DNA from: Acidobacteriota bacterium
GTDB taxonomy: Bacteria; Acidobacteriota; Holophagae; Thermotomaculales; Thermotomaculaceae
NCBI GenBank assembly: GCA_003650445.1
Contig: QMQE01000135.1
Span: forward strand, 1 to 7,071
DNA: 7,071 nucleotides
Direction of reading: 5' to 3'
Made by a program: the position numbers and the translations under genes. Shown piece by piece: positions 6,254 through 7,071 of this stretch (position 1 is its first letter; every line of letters begins with the position of its first letter). Below the pieces are notes generated by a model. That model saw only the letters and a program-made list of their open reading frames with translations, was not told where the DNA came from and searched no databases.

Positions 6254-7071
6254 TTAAAAAAGTTCCATCAGTTTCATAAAACCCTTTCGAATCTCCACAT
6301 AATCACTGAGTCGAAGGGCTGCTTCTTTTTCAATGAGCCGCATGATGAAATCCGATACCGGTTCAGGAACCCGGGGTTCCACCGATTTCGGAGTTGCAGG
6401 CGTCCTGTACAAAACCGCATACATCAGTTCCGCCATATCTTCACCTGTGTAAGGAGCAATGCCGGTCACCATTTCGTAGATCATGATACCCACGGCATAG
6501 AAATCAACGGCGGGAGCCGCATTTTTGCTGCCGCCGAGACTCTCCGGCGGCACATACATGATGGTTCCGGCGACAAGTCCGGTCCGGGTCAATGTTGTGG
6601 CACCGGCCAGGCGTGCAAGTCCGAGGTCCAAAAGCTTGACGCAGGACCCTGCCAGGCTTACCGGGTCATCCACCTCATCAATCAGCCGAAAATCAGGCTC
6701 TGACAGGATCATGATATTTTCCGGTTTCACGTCCCGGTGGACAACACCTTTTTCATGGAGATAATGCAACGCATCGCAGAGAACGATTCCGATGGAGAGC
6801 ACGGCTCGCACGCTCAAGCCCTCCTCCATCAAATCATGAAGGCAGGTGCCCTGACAGTATTCCATCACGTAGTAAAGACGGCCGCTCTCTTTCCCACTAT
6901 CAAAAATCTTGACAATATTGGGATGGTCCATCTCCTGCCCCACGTGGCCCTCTCGCAGAAATCGTTTCTGGGCGTCTTCGTCCGCTATGTCGGAATCCAT
7001 CACCTTCAGAGCAACCGTTTCTCCCCCTTTTTTTGAAACGGCCCGATACACGGTTCCCATACCGCCTCGCC
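6254..7071 (-). CDS. Hanks-type Ser/Thr protein kinase, N-terminus beyond the window
   Basis: The frame stays open to the window's right edge; the visible 271 residues begin RGGMGTV within the glycine loop, so the annotated 5' end is an artefact of the cut. Counting from the first visible Met (7060): Lys19 (VALK), HRDVKPEN with catalytic Asp110, DLG with Asp145, and PPE (about 171-173). All catalytic residues are there, so the enzyme should be active. It is a close paralog of the kinase at the end of the 1054-residue protein, sharing DLG for DFG, an acidic insert (DEVDDPV) between the catalytic loop and DLG, and a near-identical C-lobe. The missing N-terminal part may therefore also be a periplasmic propeller and membrane span, but this cannot be seen. 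The gene ends 150 bases before the radical SAM gene. With a promoter in that gap it need not belong to the same transcript. Confidence 0.9.
   Translation of the reverse strand, partial: RGGMGTVYRAVSKKGGETVALKVMDSDIADEDAQKRFLREGHVGQEMDHPNIVKIFDSGKESGRLYYVMEYCQGTCLHDLMEEGLSVRAVLSIGIVLCDALHYLHEKGVVHRDVKPENIMILSEPDFRLIDEVDDPVSLAGSCVKLLDLGLARLAGATTLTRTGLVAGTIMYVPPESLGGSKNAAPAVDFYAVGIMIYEMVTGIAPYTGEDMAELMYAVLYRTPATPKSVEPRVPEPVSDFIMRLIEKEAALRLSDYVEIRKGFMKLMELF
6331..6478. repeat. Near-identical kinase tract, copy B (paralog of 1549-1696)
   Basis: This is the partner of copy A: 145 of 148 bases are identical, in the same orientation. Identity falls away at once on both sides. One of the three changes swaps Asn for Asp and another Thr for Ala in the encoded C-lobe. 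Confidence 0.85.

Overview
This window comes from a bacterium of moderate GC content and looks like a metagenome-type or environmental genome. Three things suggest Acidobacteriota, Candidatus Aminicenantes or a related lineage: a Ser/Thr kinase fused to a two-component-style propeller sensor, a radical SAM/SPASM peptide maturase, and intergenic DNA full of degenerate short repeats (acacaaag-type and gtgaaagtgcgagtg-type). No marker gene is present, so this placement is only a guess.

The left part (1-631) holds the possible tail of a gene leaving the window at its left edge, then about 540 bases of repeat-rich intergenic DNA. It ends in a TATAAT box that abuts a perfect 15-base palindrome. Next on the + strand is a TSUP (TauE/SafE) family membrane transporter (680-1444). 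It converges on the minus-strand genes with a gap of only 27 bases and no obvious terminator.

The rest of the window is on the minus strand; in transcription order (right to left) it reads as follows. First is a Ser/Thr kinase whose N-terminus lies beyond the window (6254-7071). Then comes a 150-base gap with a good sigma70-type promoter (6183-6211). Then a radical SAM/SPASM protein (4790-6103), a 45-residue peptide overlapping its end by 17 bases and preceded by a near-ideal Shine-Dalgarno (4669-4806), and, 32 bases later, a 1054-residue protein (1472-4636). That last protein has a signal peptide, 14 propeller blades, a Y_Y_Y domain, one membrane span and a cytoplasmic Hanks-type kinase.

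The most interesting unit is the tight maturase - peptide - sensor-kinase set. SPASM radical SAM enzymes often modify small ribosomal peptides. The overlapping small gene has one Cys near its C-terminus and an amphipathic, Glu/Lys-rich N-terminal half, so it is a plausible RiPP precursor. The downstream kinase would sense a periplasmic ligand and signal by phosphorylation in the cytoplasm. Whether the modified peptide is its ligand, a substrate or simply co-regulated cannot be told from sequence. The two kinases are paralogs and share a 148-base tract differing at only three positions inside otherwise diverged genes, which points to recent gene conversion.
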